Positions 50,161-62,752 of a DNA stretch of 64,000 nucleotides are shown one piece after another. The position numbers and the translations under genes are program-made. The notes beneath the pieces are model-generated. The model did not search any database, was not told where the DNA came from, and was given only the letters and a program-made list of their open reading frames with translations. The stretch is from Aureimonas sp. Leaf427 (GTDB lineage Bacteria > Pseudomonadota > Alphaproteobacteria > Rhizobiales > Rhizobiaceae), in NCBI RefSeq assembly GCF_001425485.1, contig NZ_LMQW01000043.1, positions 269,702 through 333,701 of the forward strand, in the 5' to 3' direction. Positions within the stretch are counted from its first letter, which is position 1. Every line of letters starts with the position of its first letter.

Positions 50161-51078
50161 TCAGAGATCGCCGGCCGCAGCCATCCGCGCCAGCTCCGAT
50201 CGCGTCGATTCCGCCGGCCGCCAGCCCGTCCTGGCGGACAGGCGGGATACGTCGAGGACGAAATCCGCCATGAGGCCGCGTCCGCCGATCTTTCCTTCGA
50301 CCGTTCGCCGCAGCAACGAGGGCAGGGCGCCCGTGCCCGCCCGCCGGCCCCAGCCCTCTCGAAGGGCGCCGACGATCTCGGCCGGGCGCAGAGGCGTGCG
50401 ATCGGCAACGAGGAAGGTCTCGCCGATGGCGCCGTCCGAGGTCAGGCAGATGTCGATCGCGGAGAGGAGGCGATCGATGGAGAGCAGGCTGCGCCGTCCG
50501 CCGAGCCCTTCGATCGGCAGGGGAAGCGGCAGCCGGGCAAGCTTGACCAGCATCGCGACATTGCCGCCTCCGCCCCGGCCGTAGACGGGCGCGGGCCGAA
50601 GGATGCAGCCCTGCGTTTCGCCGCCCGCAAGCTCCCGCCAGAAGGCGGCCTCGGCTTCCGCCTTGGAACGGGCATAGGGGCTTTGCGGGCCGAGCGGAGC
50701 GTTCTCGTCGATCGGGACCGCGCTCGGCGCGTGAACGTTCGAGGTCGAGAGAAAGACGATCCGCGGCACGCCTTCCCGCTTCGCGCGGCGGACGAGGGCG
50801 GCGGTGCCGGCGACATTGGCATGGGCCAGCGCCTCCGGCGTCGCCGGCTGGCGGCGGGACGGATTGAGCGCGGCCAGATGCACGACGGCGTCGAGGTCGC
50901 GCGGCCAGTCCGGCCATGTGTCGAGATCGGCAAGGTCCGCCGGCCCCGCGAAACGGTCGGGGTCGGCCAAGGCCGCTCCGCCGCGCTGGAGGACCATCAC
51001 GGATTTGCCGTCGCGGCGCAAACTCGCTACGAGATGGCGCCCGACGAACCCGCTGGCGCCCGTGACCAAGATCCGCAT
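50161..51078 (-). CDS. NAD-dependent epimerase/dehydratase
   Basis: A 305-residue extended SDR. The cofactor motif GASGFVGRH is at residues 7-15, the YARSK active-site pair is near residue 138, and STSNVHAPS supplies the serine. It resembles UDP-sugar 4-epimerases of O-antigen clusters (WbpV-like), but the substrate is not certain. It is divergent from the sugar transferase gene 48 bp away, so it probably belongs to the same polysaccharide locus. Confidence 0.87.
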   Translation of the reverse strand: MRILVTGASGFVGRHLVASLRRDGKSVMVLQRGGAALADPDRFAGPADLADLDTWPDWPRDLDAVVHLAALNPSRRQPATPEALAHANVAGTAALVRRAKREGVPRIVFLSTSNVHAPSAVPIDENAPLGPQSPYARSKAEAEAAFWRELAGGETQGCILRPAPVYGRGGGGNVAMLVKLARLPLPLPIEGLGGRRSLLSIDRLLSAIDICLTSDGAIGETFLVADRTPLRPAEIVGALREGWGRRAGTGALPSLLRRTVEGKIGGRGLMADFVLDVSRLSARTGWRPAESTRSELARMAAAGDL

Positions 51079-51126
51079 GGTTTCTCCTCCCGTAGCGCTC
51101 CTGCGCCAGCGCATAGCACGTCCCGG

Positions 51127-51659
<533 letters not shown>

Positions 51660-51660
<1 letters not shown>

Positions 51661-53759
51661 TGGCCTTTCTGTCGTCCATTCGAACCGGTATCAGGAGGAT
51701 GCGCGAAGCGGCGGGAATGCTATGGTCCGCTCGCTATCCGGGAACCAAGGCGAGCGGCGAAGGCAGATCGATGGTCAGAAACCGCCTTCGGGCGCTGATT
51801 TCCAGGACGGCTGTCTGGATTCACGACAGCATCATGGGCGCGGCGGCCTTTCTCCTGGCCATGGTGCTGCGCCTCGACGTCCGTCTCTTCGCGCAGGACT
51901 GGCCGGTCTACGTCTCGGCGGCCCTCGTCTTCGGCCTTCTCGTCGGGATCGTCGGATACTTCGTCGGCACCAACAAGGGCGTCTGGCGCTACGCCTCGCT
52001 GCCGGACTTCGTCTATATCTGCAAGACCGCGACGATCGCGGCCTGTCTCTTCGTCGTCGCGCATTTCCTGATCTCGCGGCTCGACCTGATCCCGCGCTCG
52101 GTGCCGATCATCGCCTGGTCGTTCCTGGTCTTCCTGCTGGCCGGCCCGCGCGCGGCCTATCGCACCTATCGCAACCAGCGCGACCGCCGGCGCAAGCCCG
52201 GCGATCCGAGGTCGGTCCGCCGCGTCATCCTCGTCGGGGCGACCGACAATGCCGAGGCCTTCATCAAGGCCGTGACCGAGCGCGACAGCCGCTCCTTCGA
52301 CGTGCTCGCCATCATCGACGAGCGCGGCCGCCGGTCCGGCCGCTTCATCCGCGGCGTGCCCGTCGTCGGAACGCTCGACCGGCTGGCGGAGACCGTGAAG
52401 CGCTACGAGGCGCTCGGCCGGCGGCCGGATGCGCTGATCCTGACGCGGACGCGCGACGACTATGCGCGGCACGCCATGCTGAACGAACTCGTCGAGGCCG
52501 CGAGCGAGCAGGAGCTCGAACTCCTGTCGCTGCCCGACATGTTCGACATTCGCGACATCACGACGGCCTCCGATCTTCAGCCGATCGAGCTCGAGGACCT
52601 TCTGGAGCGCAAGCCGCGGCGGCTCGACATGGGCCAGATCACCGGCCTGATCGGCGGGCGCATCATCCTCGTCACGGGTGCCGGCGGCTCCATCGGCTCG
52701 GAGCTGACGCGCCAGATCGCGCAGCTGAAGCCGAAGAAGCTGATCCTCCTGGATGCGAGCGAGTTCCTGCTCTACTCGATCGAAAGCGATCTGAGGCGTG
52801 CCATGCCGCAGCTCGATCTCCACGCGGCGCTCTGCAATGTGCGGGAGAAGGCGAGCATCGCGCGCATCCTCGCCGAACACCGGCCCTCCGTCGTCTTCCA
52901 TGCGGCGGCCCTGAAGCATGTGCCGATCGTCGAGGCGCAGCCGCTGGAGGGGCTCTTCACCAACACGATCGGCACGCGGAACGTCGCGGAGGCGGCGGTC
53001 GCGGCCAAGGTTCAGCTGATGGTCATGGTCTCGACCGACAAGGCGGTGAACCCGACGAGCACGATGGGGGCCAGCAAACGCCTCGCCGAAATGTGCTGTC
53101 AGACGATGGATCTCGCGCCCGACACGGGCGACACGCATTTCGTGACCGTCCGCTTCGGCAATGTGCTGGGCTCGGCCGGCTCTGTCATTCCGCTCTTCGA
53201 GAAGCAGCTGAAGGCCGGCGGCCCGCTGACCGTCACGCATCCCGACGTCGAGCGCTACTTCATGACCATACCGGAGGCCTGCCTCCTGATCCTCCATTCG
53301 GCCGCGCACAGCTTGGAGGACGACGGCGGGCGGGGACAGATCTTCGTGCTCGACATGGGCAAGCCCGTGAAGATCATCGATCTCGCGCGCAACGTCATCA
53401 AGCTCTCGGGGCTCAAGCCCGATGTCGACATCCGCATCGTCTATACGGGGCTTCGTCCGGGCGAGAAGCTCTACGAAGAGCTGTTCGACACGCAGGAACA
53501 GCTCGCGCCGACGCGGGTGGACGGCATCTTCTCCGCCTTTCCCCGCACGATCGAATGGGCCGTCCTGCAGCGCATCCTCGACGAGATGCACCGGCTGATC
53601 GACCTCGGCGACGCGCCGCGCGCCCTGCGGCTCCTGAAGGCGACCATTCCCGACTTCATGCCGAGCCGGGAGATCCAGGCGGTCATCGATTCCGAGGGCG
53701 GTTCCTTCCCGGCGGACTCCAAGCCCTTGATCGGGTTCGACCAGCTGCCCGGCATCTGA
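51660..53759 (+). CDS. UDP-GlcNAc 4,6-dehydratase-type polysaccharide protein (WbpM/CapD family)
   Basis: A 699-residue membrane protein. The N-terminus has about four membrane segments (about 50-155), a CoA-binding-like Rossmann part (about 180-290) precedes the SDR catalytic part: cofactor motif TGAGGSIGSELTRQI near residue 340 and NPTSTMGASKRLAE near 463, where Met replaces the usual SDR Tyr, as in WbpM and PglF. It makes a 4-keto-6-deoxy UDP-HexNAc. An internal ATG at 51771 (MVRNRLRALISRTAVW) is an alternative start with a better ribosome site. Confidence 0.9.
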
Positions 53760-53880
53760 CGCAGGAGGGCTGACCTTCTGGCCTCGGCCGTCCCGTCCGC
53801 CTCTCGCTTGCGTCCCGCGCCGCCGTTCGAGCAGCCCGGAAGGGACCGCAGGCGTTCGATCCACGATTTGTCGGGACACT

Positions 53881-53911
53881 AAAAAGCCCCGGCGCATCGC
53901 TGCACCGGGGC
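53881..53911 (-). terminator. Rho-independent terminator of livK
   Basis: GCCCCGG (53886-53892) pairs with CCGGGGC (53905-53911), followed on the minus strand by a run of five T (53885-53881). It lies 24 bp after the livK stop. Confidence 0.8.
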
Positions 53912-53934
53912 CCGTTTCGACGAGACGCCTTGGC

Positions 53935-55041
53935 TTACTTGGCGGCCGTCACGTAGTCGTACTTGCCAGCCTTCCACTCGTAGACGACGTAGCCGGGCAG
54001 GGTGACGTCACCCTTGCCGTCGAACTTCAGGTCGCCGATCACGGTCTTGAAGTCGGCGGTGGCAAGGATCTTGTTGACCGCCTCGGCTTCGGTCGACTTC
54101 GCCTGCGTGGCGGCGTCGGCCCAGGCCTGGATCGCGGCGTAGGTGTAGAGCACGTAGCCCTCGGCGGTCTTGCCGGCCTTGTCGAGCTCGGCGACGACCG
54201 GAGCGGCCTCAGGGTTCTTGCGCGGGTCCGGGGAGAAGGTCATCAGCGTGCCTTCGCCGGCATCGCCCGTGATCGCCCAGTACTCGTCCGTTACGATCGC
54301 GTCGCCGGACATGATCGTCGCCTTGACGCCCTGCTCCTTCATCTGGCGGGCGAGAAGGCCTGCCTCGGTGTGGTATCCGCCGACGTAGACGAGCCCGACG
54401 CCGGCCTGCTTCAGCTTGGTGACGAGCGAGGAATAGTCCTTCTCGCCGGCCGTGTAGGATTCGACCACGGCGGGCGTCACGCCCTTGGCCTTCAGGTTCT
54501 TCTCGGTCTCGTCGGCCAGACCCTTGCCGTAGGCGGACTTGTCGTTGAGGACGGCGACCTTGGCATCCTTGAAGTTCGCCGCGATGTACTCGGCGGCGAC
54601 GAGGCCCTGCTGGTCGTCACGACCGCAGACGCGGTAGATCATCTCGCCGGGGCGCTTCTCGGTGTAGTCCGGGTTGGTCGAAGCCGGCGAGATCTCGATG
54701 ATGCCTTCTTCGGCATAGACCTGGCTGGCCGGGATCGAAGAGCCCGAGCAGAAGTGGCCGGCCACGAAGGACACGCCCTGGCCGGCGAAGGAATTGGCCA
54801 CCGCCACGGCCTGCTTGGGATCGCAGGCGTCGTCGCCGACCGAGAGCACGAGCTTCTCACCGTTCACGCCGCCCTTGGCGTTGATGTCGGCGACGGCCTG
54901 CTCGGCGCCGATCTTCAGCTGGTTGCCGAAGGTCGCGTACTGGCCGGTCATCGGACCGGCGACGCCGATCGTGATGTCGGCGAAGGCCATACCCGCGAAG
55001 ACGAGGTTCAGAGCGGCGCCGGCAAAGAGTGCTTTTTTCAT
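53935..55041 (-). CDS. livK: Branched-chain amino acid ABC transporter substrate-binding protein
   Basis: A 368-residue Leu/Ile/Val-binding protein. Signal peptide residues 1-21 (cut near GMAFA), then DITIGVAGPMTGQYATFG and the ligand pocket motif SPASTNPDYTE near residue 120. The ATG at 55041 is favoured over 55047 because AGGAAG sits six bases before it. It ends with a clear terminator. It is encoded after livF-DUF6867 and probably also transcribed from its own promoter in the 151-bp gap before it. Confidence 0.94.
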   Translation of the reverse strand: MKKALFAGAALNLVFAGMAFADITIGVAGPMTGQYATFGNQLKIGAEQAVADINAKGGVNGEKLVLSVGDDACDPKQAVAVANSFAGQGVSFVAGHFCSGSSIPASQVYAEEGIIEISPASTNPDYTEKRPGEMIYRVCGRDDQQGLVAAEYIAANFKDAKVAVLNDKSAYGKGLADETEKNLKAKGVTPAVVESYTAGEKDYSSLVTKLKQAGVGLVYVGGYHTEAGLLARQMKEQGVKATIMSGDAIVTDEYWAITGDAGEGTLMTFSPDPRKNPEAAPVVAELDKAGKTAEGYVLYTYAAIQAWADAATQAKSTEAEAVNKILATADFKTVIGDLKFDGKGDVTLPGYVVYEWKAGKYDYVTAAK

Positions 55042-55192
55042 GACCATCTTCCTGTTGGTGAACGTGTGCTCGTGTTCGGAGCGGCCGGCCGGGTTCAGCC
55101 CGGGACGGATGCGGTTCGAAGCCGGCGATGCGCGAAACCCGAGAAAGCTTCGCGCTCGCTTCAGCCCATTGATACGTCTCGTCGACCAGCCG

Positions 55193-55566
55193 TCAACGGG
55201 GCACGGTCTCTCCCGCGCTCGGCGCGCGCTGAAGGAACCCGTACTGCCGCTCCATCTGGCGCGAGCGGACGAAGAGGCGGCCCACCGAGGCGATGGCCAT
55301 GAGGATGACGAAGTCGACCACCGCGTAGTGAAGGGCGGTTCCGAGCGTCTCCAAGGGCAGGAAGAACGTGCCTTCGAAGAGCGCGAAATGCAGGAACCGC
55401 GTCGCGATCGCGAGAAGCACGACGTAGAAGACGAGGATGCCCCAGCCGCTCCAGGTGAGGGCGGTCGAGCGGCCGATCATCCAGGCCCCGCCTCCGGCGA
55501 GAACCACCGTGACGATCAGGAATTCGACGATGCTGACTTCCCAGAGAAGGCCCATCTCGTTCGGCA

Positions 55567-55567
<1 letters not shown>
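55193..55567 (-). CDS. DUF6867 membrane protein of liv operon
   Basis: A 124-residue protein with three or so membrane segments (about 11-31, 40-58 and 80-95), beginning MPNEMGLLWEVSIVEFLIVT. It matches the DUF6867 family, found beside branched-chain amino acid transporters in Rhizobiales. Its start overlaps the livF stop by one base. The role in transport is unknown. Confidence 0.85.
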
Positions 55568-56312
<745 letters not shown>

Positions 56313-56316
<4 letters not shown>

Positions 56317-57311
56317 CGTGCGTCTCCCGTCGGCGCCACGGCCGGCACGTGGGCTTCGCGGATGGCCGCGTCGATGTCGCCGGCCTCCAGCTTTTCCTCC
56401 ACCGCTTCCACCTCTTCGTCGTCGACGCCGAGATAGGCGGCGATGACCTTGGGGTCCGAGCGGACGTCCTCGGCCGTGCCGTCGGCGATCTTCTTGCCGT
56501 AGTCGAGAACGATCACGTGGTCCGAAATCTCCATGACGACGCCCATGTCGTGCTCGATGAGCAGCAAGGAGACGTCGTGGTCGTCCCGGATCAGCCGGAG
56601 CAGCTTGTTCAGCTCCGCCGATTCGCGTGGATTGAGGCCCGCGGCCGGCTCGTCGAGGCAGAGGAGGGCGGGATCGGTGCACATGGCGCGCGCGATCTCG
56701 AGGCGCCGCTGCGCGCCGTAGGACAGGTCGGCGGCCGGGTCGTCGGCACGGTCGATCAGGTCCGCACGCTCCAGCCAGGCGATCGCCTTCTCCATCGAGG
56801 CCTTGACCATGCGGCGGTAGCCGGGGAGGCCGAACAGGCCGCCGATCGTGAAGCCCGAAGCCTTCATCAGCCGGTTGTGCTGCGCGACGAGAAGGTTCTC
56901 CAGGCACGTCATGCCGCCGAAGAGGCGGATGTTCTGGAAGGTGCGGGCAACGCCCGCCTTCTCGGTGATCTGGAAGTCGGCCATGCGCTCGAGAAGGTGC
57001 ACGGTGCCCGTCGGCGCCGTCGTCTGCTGGAGCCCGCCTTTCGTCAGGTTGGCCACGACATCGTCGCCGATGCCGCGCCCGCGCCGGATCGCCATGCGCC
57101 CTTCGGTCGGCTTGTAGAAGCCGGTGACGCAGTTGAAGACGGTCGTCTTGCCCGCGCCGTTCGGCCCGATCAGCGCGGTGATGTCGCCGCGCCCGACGGT
57201 GAAGGACAGGTCGTTCACCGCGGTCAGCCCGCCGAAGCGCATCGTCAGATGCTCGACGCTGAGGATCGGATCGGCGAGCCAGCGCCGGGCGGAGGTTCTG
57301 GTGGTGGACAT
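56313..57311 (-). CDS. livG: Branched-chain amino acid ABC transporter ATPase
   Basis: A 332-residue ATPase, longer than E. coli LivG by an insertion in the middle (about 75-115) and a C-terminal tail. Walker A GPNGAGKTT near residue 49, signature LSYGAQRRLEIARAM near 198 (LSYG is typical for LivG), Walker B LCLDEPAAGLNP and LLIEHDMGVV. It overlaps livM by one base and livF by four. Confidence 0.93.
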
Positions 57312-58780
57312 CAGTGACCCTCCCCCTGGGCGACCATGTCGGCGCCGATCTTCTTCTTTTCCTTGTAGACCGCGGAGGGTTGGCGCGAGGAGATGAGGCC
57401 TCGAGGCTTCCACACCATGATCACGATCATGGCGATGCCGAAGATCAGCATGCGGTACTGGGTCGGGTCGAACCCTTCGCCGAACACGACCTTCAGGATC
57501 GTGAGGTTTCGCAGCAGTTCGATGCCGCCGATCATGACGACGGAGGCGATCACGACGCCCAGCTGCGAGCCGAGACCACCGAGGACGACGATCGCCAGGA
57601 TGATGGCGGACTCGATGAAGGTGAAGCTCTCGGGCGAGATGAAGCCCTGGCGCGTGGCGAAGAACGAGCCGGCGAAGCCGCCGAACATCGCGCCCGTGGC
57701 GAAGGCGGTGAGCTTCACGTTCGTCGTGTTGATGCCGAGCGAGCGGCAGGCGATCTCGTCCTCGCGCAGGGCCTCCCAGGCCCGGCCGATCGGCATCTTG
57801 CGCATGCGCATCGTGACGAAGTTCGTCAGGAGGGCCAAGGCGAGGATGATGTAGTAGAGGAAGATGAAGCGGTGCAGCGAGGAATACTCGATGCCGAAAT
57901 ACTCCGAGAACGAGCCGGCGCCGCGGCCGAACTCGAGACCGAAGAGGGTCGGCTTCGGAATGCCGAGGAGACCGTTCGGCCCGCCCGTCACCTCGGACCA
58001 GTTGAGGAGGACGACGCGAATGATCTCGCCGAAGGCCAGCGTCACGATGGCGAGATAGTCGCCCCGCAGGCGCAGCACGGGAAAGCCGAGCACGATGCCC
58101 CAGAGCGCGGCGAAGAGGCCCGCCATCGGAAGGCACACCCAGAAGCCGAGCTCGAAATTGATGGCGAGAAGGGCGAAGGAATAGGCGCCGACGGCATAGA
58201 AGGCGACGTAGCCGAGATCGAGAAGTCCGGCGAGGCCGACCACGATGTTGAGGCCCCAGCCGAGCATGACATAGGTCACGATCAGGATGGCGAGGTCGAT
58301 CAGATAGCGGCTCTGCCCCGGCACGACGGCCTGGATGATGAAGGGCAGGGCGAGGCCGAGCAGCAGCATCAGGGCCGAAAAGCCCTTGGCGAGGAGGCCG
58401 GCGTTGCGGGCAGCGCTCGCCGGGCGCGGCGCCTTGGCGACCGCCGCGACGGTCTCCCGCCGGGGGGCCCGGAAGAAGAGGTAGGAGACGAGGAAGCGCA
58501 CCGCGAAGACGATCGCGATCGCGACGATCCAGAGATCGGGCCGGACGGAGAGGACGAGGCCTCCAACCGCGATGTCGCTGCGAAGGAGCAGGAAGAAGAT
58601 CGTCAGCAGCGCGGCGGCGAGAGCCGCGCCCAGCCCATCCTTCAGCGAGAGTTTCAGGCGGCTGTCGGCCGGCGGCGCCGGAGCGAAGGGTGGCTCGCCA
58701 CGCATGGCGGCGCGACGCTGCTCCTCCTTGGCCTCGGCACCTTCCGGCAGGATCGAAGAGGTCGGGGTGATGCTCGACAT
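57311..58780 (-). CDS. livM: Branched-chain amino acid ABC transporter permease
   Basis: A 489-residue permease. A polar N-terminal region (about 1-50) precedes about ten membrane segments; the family region [20 protein letters not shown] is near residue 190 and the coupling helix [19 protein letters not shown] near 345. It is longer than E. coli LivM, as often in Rhizobiales. The ATG at 58780 lies just after the livH stop at 58785. Confidence 0.93.
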   Translation of the reverse strand: MSSITPTSSILPEGAEAKEEQRRAAMRGEPPFAPAPPADSRLKLSLKDGLGAALAAALLTIFFLLLRSDIAVGGLVLSVRPDLWIVAIAIVFAVRFLVSYLFFRAPRRETVAAVAKAPRPASAARNAGLLAKGFSALMLLLGLALPFIIQAVVPGQSRYLIDLAILIVTYVMLGWGLNIVVGLAGLLDLGYVAFYAVGAYSFALLAINFELGFWVCLPMAGLFAALWGIVLGFPVLRLRGDYLAIVTLAFGEIIRVVLLNWSEVTGGPNGLLGIPKPTLFGLEFGRGAGSFSEYFGIEYSSLHRFIFLYYIILALALLTNFVTMRMRKMPIGRAWEALREDEIACRSLGINTTNVKLTAFATGAMFGGFAGSFFATRQGFISPESFTFIESAIILAIVVLGGLGSQLGVVIASVVMIGGIELLRNLTILKVVFGEGFDPTQYRMLIFGIAMIVIMVWKPRGLISSRQPSAVYKEKKKIGADMVAQGEGH

Positions 58781-58784
58781 CGGC

Positions 58785-59705
<921 letters not shown>

Positions 59706-59864
59706 GAAGCGTCCTTGCTTCGCCGCTGGATCGTCGTCTGACCCCTGCGGAAACCCCATTGGCGAACCGCTCGACCACGCCGTGTGGCCCGCCTCTTCGA
59801 GCGTCAGTTCTTGGACATGATCACTTTCATAGCGCCGCAGAGGTTGCAAGCTGCCATTCGGCTG

Positions 59865-59893
59865 ATTGATCGCATTGATCAACAGAATTGATC
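59865..59893 (+). promoter_or_regulatory. Three ATTGATC repeats before UDP-sugar dehydrogenase
   Basis: ATTGATC occurs at 59865-59871, 59874-59880 and 59887-59893, and the middle copy is part of the palindrome TTGATCAA (59875-59882). It lies between the divergent livH and dehydrogenase genes. No regulator is identified. Confidence 0.45.
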
Positions 59894-59965
59894 ATGGCCA
59901 TCTACCGTCGGCCATTCCGTCCGTCCGAACCGCAAGCACCCTTGCCAGAGAGGGGACCTTCGAAC

Positions 59966-61288
59966 ATGGGACAGGCTGACGCGACTCAGGAAATCGGACG
60001 ACGGATGGCGATGATCGAACTCGATACGGCGCGGCTCGGCGTGATCGGTCTTGGATATGTCGGCTTGCCGTTGGCCGTCGCTCTCTCTGCGGCATTCGAT
60101 GTCGTTGCCTTCGATATCGATCCCCAGCGGATCGCGGAGCTTCGCCAGGGGCGGGATCGAACGGGCGAGGTCGGACCCGCAGCCCTTTCGGCGGCCGGTC
60201 GTCTGAGCTTCTCTTGTGAGGAGAGCGATCTGTCGGAGGTCGACGTCTTCGTCGTCGCCGTTCCCACCCCGATCAACGGAGCCCTCCAGCCCGACCTCAC
60301 GGCGCTGGAGGGCGCCTCGGAAATGGTCGGCCGCGCTCTTCGCCCGGGCTGTGTCGTGATCTACGAATCCACCGTCTATCCGGGCATGACCGAGGACGTC
60401 TGCGTGCCGATCCTGGCGCGCACGTCCGGCCTTCTCTTCAACCGGGACTTCTTCGCAGGCTACTCTCCCGAGCGGATCAATCCCGGAGATCGCCGGCACG
60501 GCTTTTCCGATATCGTGAAAGTGACGTCGGGTTCGACGCCGGAGGCGGCCGACCTCGTCGATGCGATCTATGGCCGCGTTGTCGCGGCCGGGACGCACAA
60601 GGCGCCCTCGATCAAGGTGGCGGAAGCCGCCAAGGTCATCGAGAACATCCAGCGCGACGTCAACATCGCGCTCGTCAACGAACTCGCCCAGCTGTTCAAG
60701 CGGATGGGCCTGGAGACGCGCGATATCCTGGCCGCCGCCGGGACGAAATGGAACTTTCATCCCTATGTGCCCGGCCTCGTCGGCGGCCACTGCATCGGCG
60801 TCGATCCCTATTACCTGACGCACAAGGCTCAATCGATCGGCTTCCATCCCGAGATGATTCTGGCGGGACGGCGGATCAACGACCGCATGGCCGGCTGGGT
60901 CGCGCTCGATATCGTCAAGGCGATGCTCGAGCGGAAGATCGACGTGGCGCGGGCGCGCGTTCTCGTTCTCGGCATTACGTTCAAGGAGGACTGCCCCGAC
61001 ATCCGCAACACGAAGATCGCCGATCTCGTCGCCGAACTTCAGGCCTTGGCGGGGGAGGTGGTCGTGTTCGATCCGGAAGCGGACCCTGACGACGTCGAGC
61101 GGGCCTATGGCCTGCGGCTCGTGCCGACCTTGCCGGACGGTCCGTTCGAAGCCGTCGTCGCCGCCGTCGGGCATCGCACGTTTCGAGAGGCCGGCGCGGC
61201 GCGCCTCAGGGAACTGCTGGGTCCAGACGGGCTGCTCTATGATATGAAGCAGGTGTTCGCAGTCGGAGAAAGCGACGCCCGAATCTGA
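59966..61288 (+). CDS. Nucleotide sugar dehydrogenase (TviB/WbpA-like)
   Basis: A 440-residue UDP-sugar 6-dehydrogenase. The NAD motif GVIGLGYVGLPLAVAL is near residue 25, VPTPIN near 96, the lysine segment KVAEAAKVIENIQRDVNIAL near 213 and catalytic Cys in GGHCIGVDPYYL near 275. It is closer in feel to the UDP-HexNAc dehydrogenases of capsule and O-antigen loci than to UDP-glucose dehydrogenase, but the exact sugar is inferred. The start is unsure: ATGs at 59888, 59966 and 60005 are in frame; 59966 has GAGAGGGG upstream. Confidence 0.88.
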   Translation: MGQADATQEIGRRMAMIELDTARLGVIGLGYVGLPLAVALSAAFDVVAFDIDPQRIAELRQGRDRTGEVGPAALSAAGRLSFSCEESDLSEVDVFVVAVPTPINGALQPDLTALEGASEMVGRALRPGCVVIYESTVYPGMTEDVCVPILARTSGLLFNRDFFAGYSPERINPGDRRHGFSDIVKVTSGSTPEAADLVDAIYGRVVAAGTHKAPSIKVAEAAKVIENIQRDVNIALVNELAQLFKRMGLETRDILAAAGTKWNFHPYVPGLVGGHCIGVDPYYLTHKAQSIGFHPEMILAGRRINDRMAGWVALDIVKAMLERKIDVARARVLVLGITFKEDCPDIRNTKIADLVAELQALAGEVVVFDPEADPDDVERAYGLRLVPTLPDGPFEAVVAAVGHRTFREAGAARLRELLGPDGLLYDMKQVFAVGESDARI

Positions 61289-61438
61289 CGCAAGGTCGCA
61301 GAGGTGACGGAAAATGTCGCTTTACGACGTGGCATCGAACTGCGTTTGGGCATCCCGCTCGGTTGGATATGCCTTGACCCTTTCAGGTCCCTATGACTAG
61401 AAGCGCGACCGGCGGACTTGGACAAAAGGCCTTAAAAG

Positions 61439-62662
61439 ATGCGTAGCGAGTACTTGTTCACGAGCGAAAGCGTTTCGGAAGGCCACCCGGACAAAGTCTG
61501 CGACCGCATCTCCGACGAGATCGTCGATCTGTTCTTCCGCGAAGCGAAGAAGGCGGGCATGCCGGCTTCGGAGGTCCGCGTGGCCGCAGAGGTTCTGGCC
61601 ACGACGAACTACGTCTGCATCGCCGGCGAAGTGCGCACGTCTCTCGACGAGAAGGCCATGCGCTCGAAGGTGAAGTCCGCCGCCCGCCGGGCGATCCGCG
61701 ACATCGGCTACGAGCAGGAAGGCTTTCACTGGAAGACCGCGAAGATCGACGTGCGGCTCCATCCGCAGTCGGTCGATATCGCGGCCGGCGTCGACGAGAG
61801 CGGCGACAAGGACGTGGGTGCCGGCGACCAGGGCATCATGTTCGGTTACGCCTGCCGCGAGACGCCCGAGCTGATGCCGGCGCCGATCTATTACGCGCAC
61901 AAGATTCTGGAACTCCTCACCAAATACCGCAAGGCCGGCGAAAAGGGTTGCGGCGTCCTCGGGCCCGACGCCAAGAGCCAGGTGACGGTGCGCTACCTCA
62001 ACGGCAAGCCGGTGGGCGTCAACCAGATCGTCCTTTCGACGCAGCATCTCGACGAGAGCCTCTCCTCCGCTGACGTCCGCGCCATCGTCGAGCCGGTGAT
62101 CCGCGAGGCGCTCGACGGTCTGGAGATCGAGGCGAACTGCCAGTGGCATATCAATCCGACCGGCAAGTTCATCATCGGCGGTCCCGACGGCGATACGGGG
62201 CTGACCGGCCGCAAGATCATCGTGGACACCTATGGCGGCGCCGCGGCGCACGGGGGCGGCGCCTTCTCCGGCAAGGACCCGACCAAGGTCGATCGCTCCG
62301 CCGCCTATGCGGCCCGCTATCTTGCCAAGAACGTCGTCGCGGCCGGACTTGCGGACCGTTGCACGATCCAGCTCTCCTATGCGATCGGCGTTGCCGAGCC
62401 TCTGTCCGTCTATGTCGATCTGCACGGCACGGGGAAGGTCGACGAGACGCAGGTCGAACTCGCCCTTCGCGAGGTGATGAGCCTCACGCCGCGCGGCATT
62501 CGCGAGCATCTCGGTCTCTCCAAGGCGATCTACGCCCAGACCTCCGCCTACGGCCATTTCGGCCGCAAGCCGGGCCGGGACGGAGCCTTCTCCTGGGAGA
62601 AGACCGATCTCGTGGCCAAGCTGAAGGCCGCGCTGTCCTCGAGCGCGGCGAAGGCGGCTTGA
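61439..62662 (+). CDS. metK: S-adenosylmethionine synthetase
   Basis: A 407-residue enzyme making SAM from methionine and ATP. The N-terminus [20 protein letters not shown] carries the catalytic His; [12 protein letters not shown] is near residue 125 and [19 protein letters not shown] near residue 280. It follows the dehydrogenase by 150 bp with no recognisable SAM riboswitch. TTGACC at 61374-61379 with CTAGAA at 61397-61402 is a weak promoter candidate. In many Rhizobiales trmB follows metK; here an adenosine kinase does. Confidence 0.96.
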   Translation: MRSEYLFTSESVSEGHPDKVCDRISDEIVDLFFREAKKAGMPASEVRVAAEVLATTNYVCIAGEVRTSLDEKAMRSKVKSAARRAIRDIGYEQEGFHWKTAKIDVRLHPQSVDIAAGVDESGDKDVGAGDQGIMFGYACRETPELMPAPIYYAHKILELLTKYRKAGEKGCGVLGPDAKSQVTVRYLNGKPVGVNQIVLSTQHLDESLSSADVRAIVEPVIREALDGLEIEANCQWHINPTGKFIIGGPDGDTGLTGRKIIVDTYGGAAAHGGGAFSGKDPTKVDRSAAYAARYLAKNVVAAGLADRCTIQLSYAIGVAEPLSVYVDLHGTGKVDETQVELALREVMSLTPRGIREHLGLSKAIYAQTSAYGHFGRKPGRDGAFSWEKTDLVAKLKAALSSSAAKAA

Positions 62663-62752
62663 TCGTAAAGCGTCCCTTGATTTAAGACGGCCATGGCCTG
62701 CCTTGAAAAAGGCCGGCTCGAGGCCTTCGCCTTTTGTCCCGAAAGACGCGAC

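Noticed and set aside
61289..61438. SAM riboswitch in the metK leader
   Set aside because: No SAM-II, SAM/SAH or SAM-I core could be matched by eye; a covariance-model search would decide.
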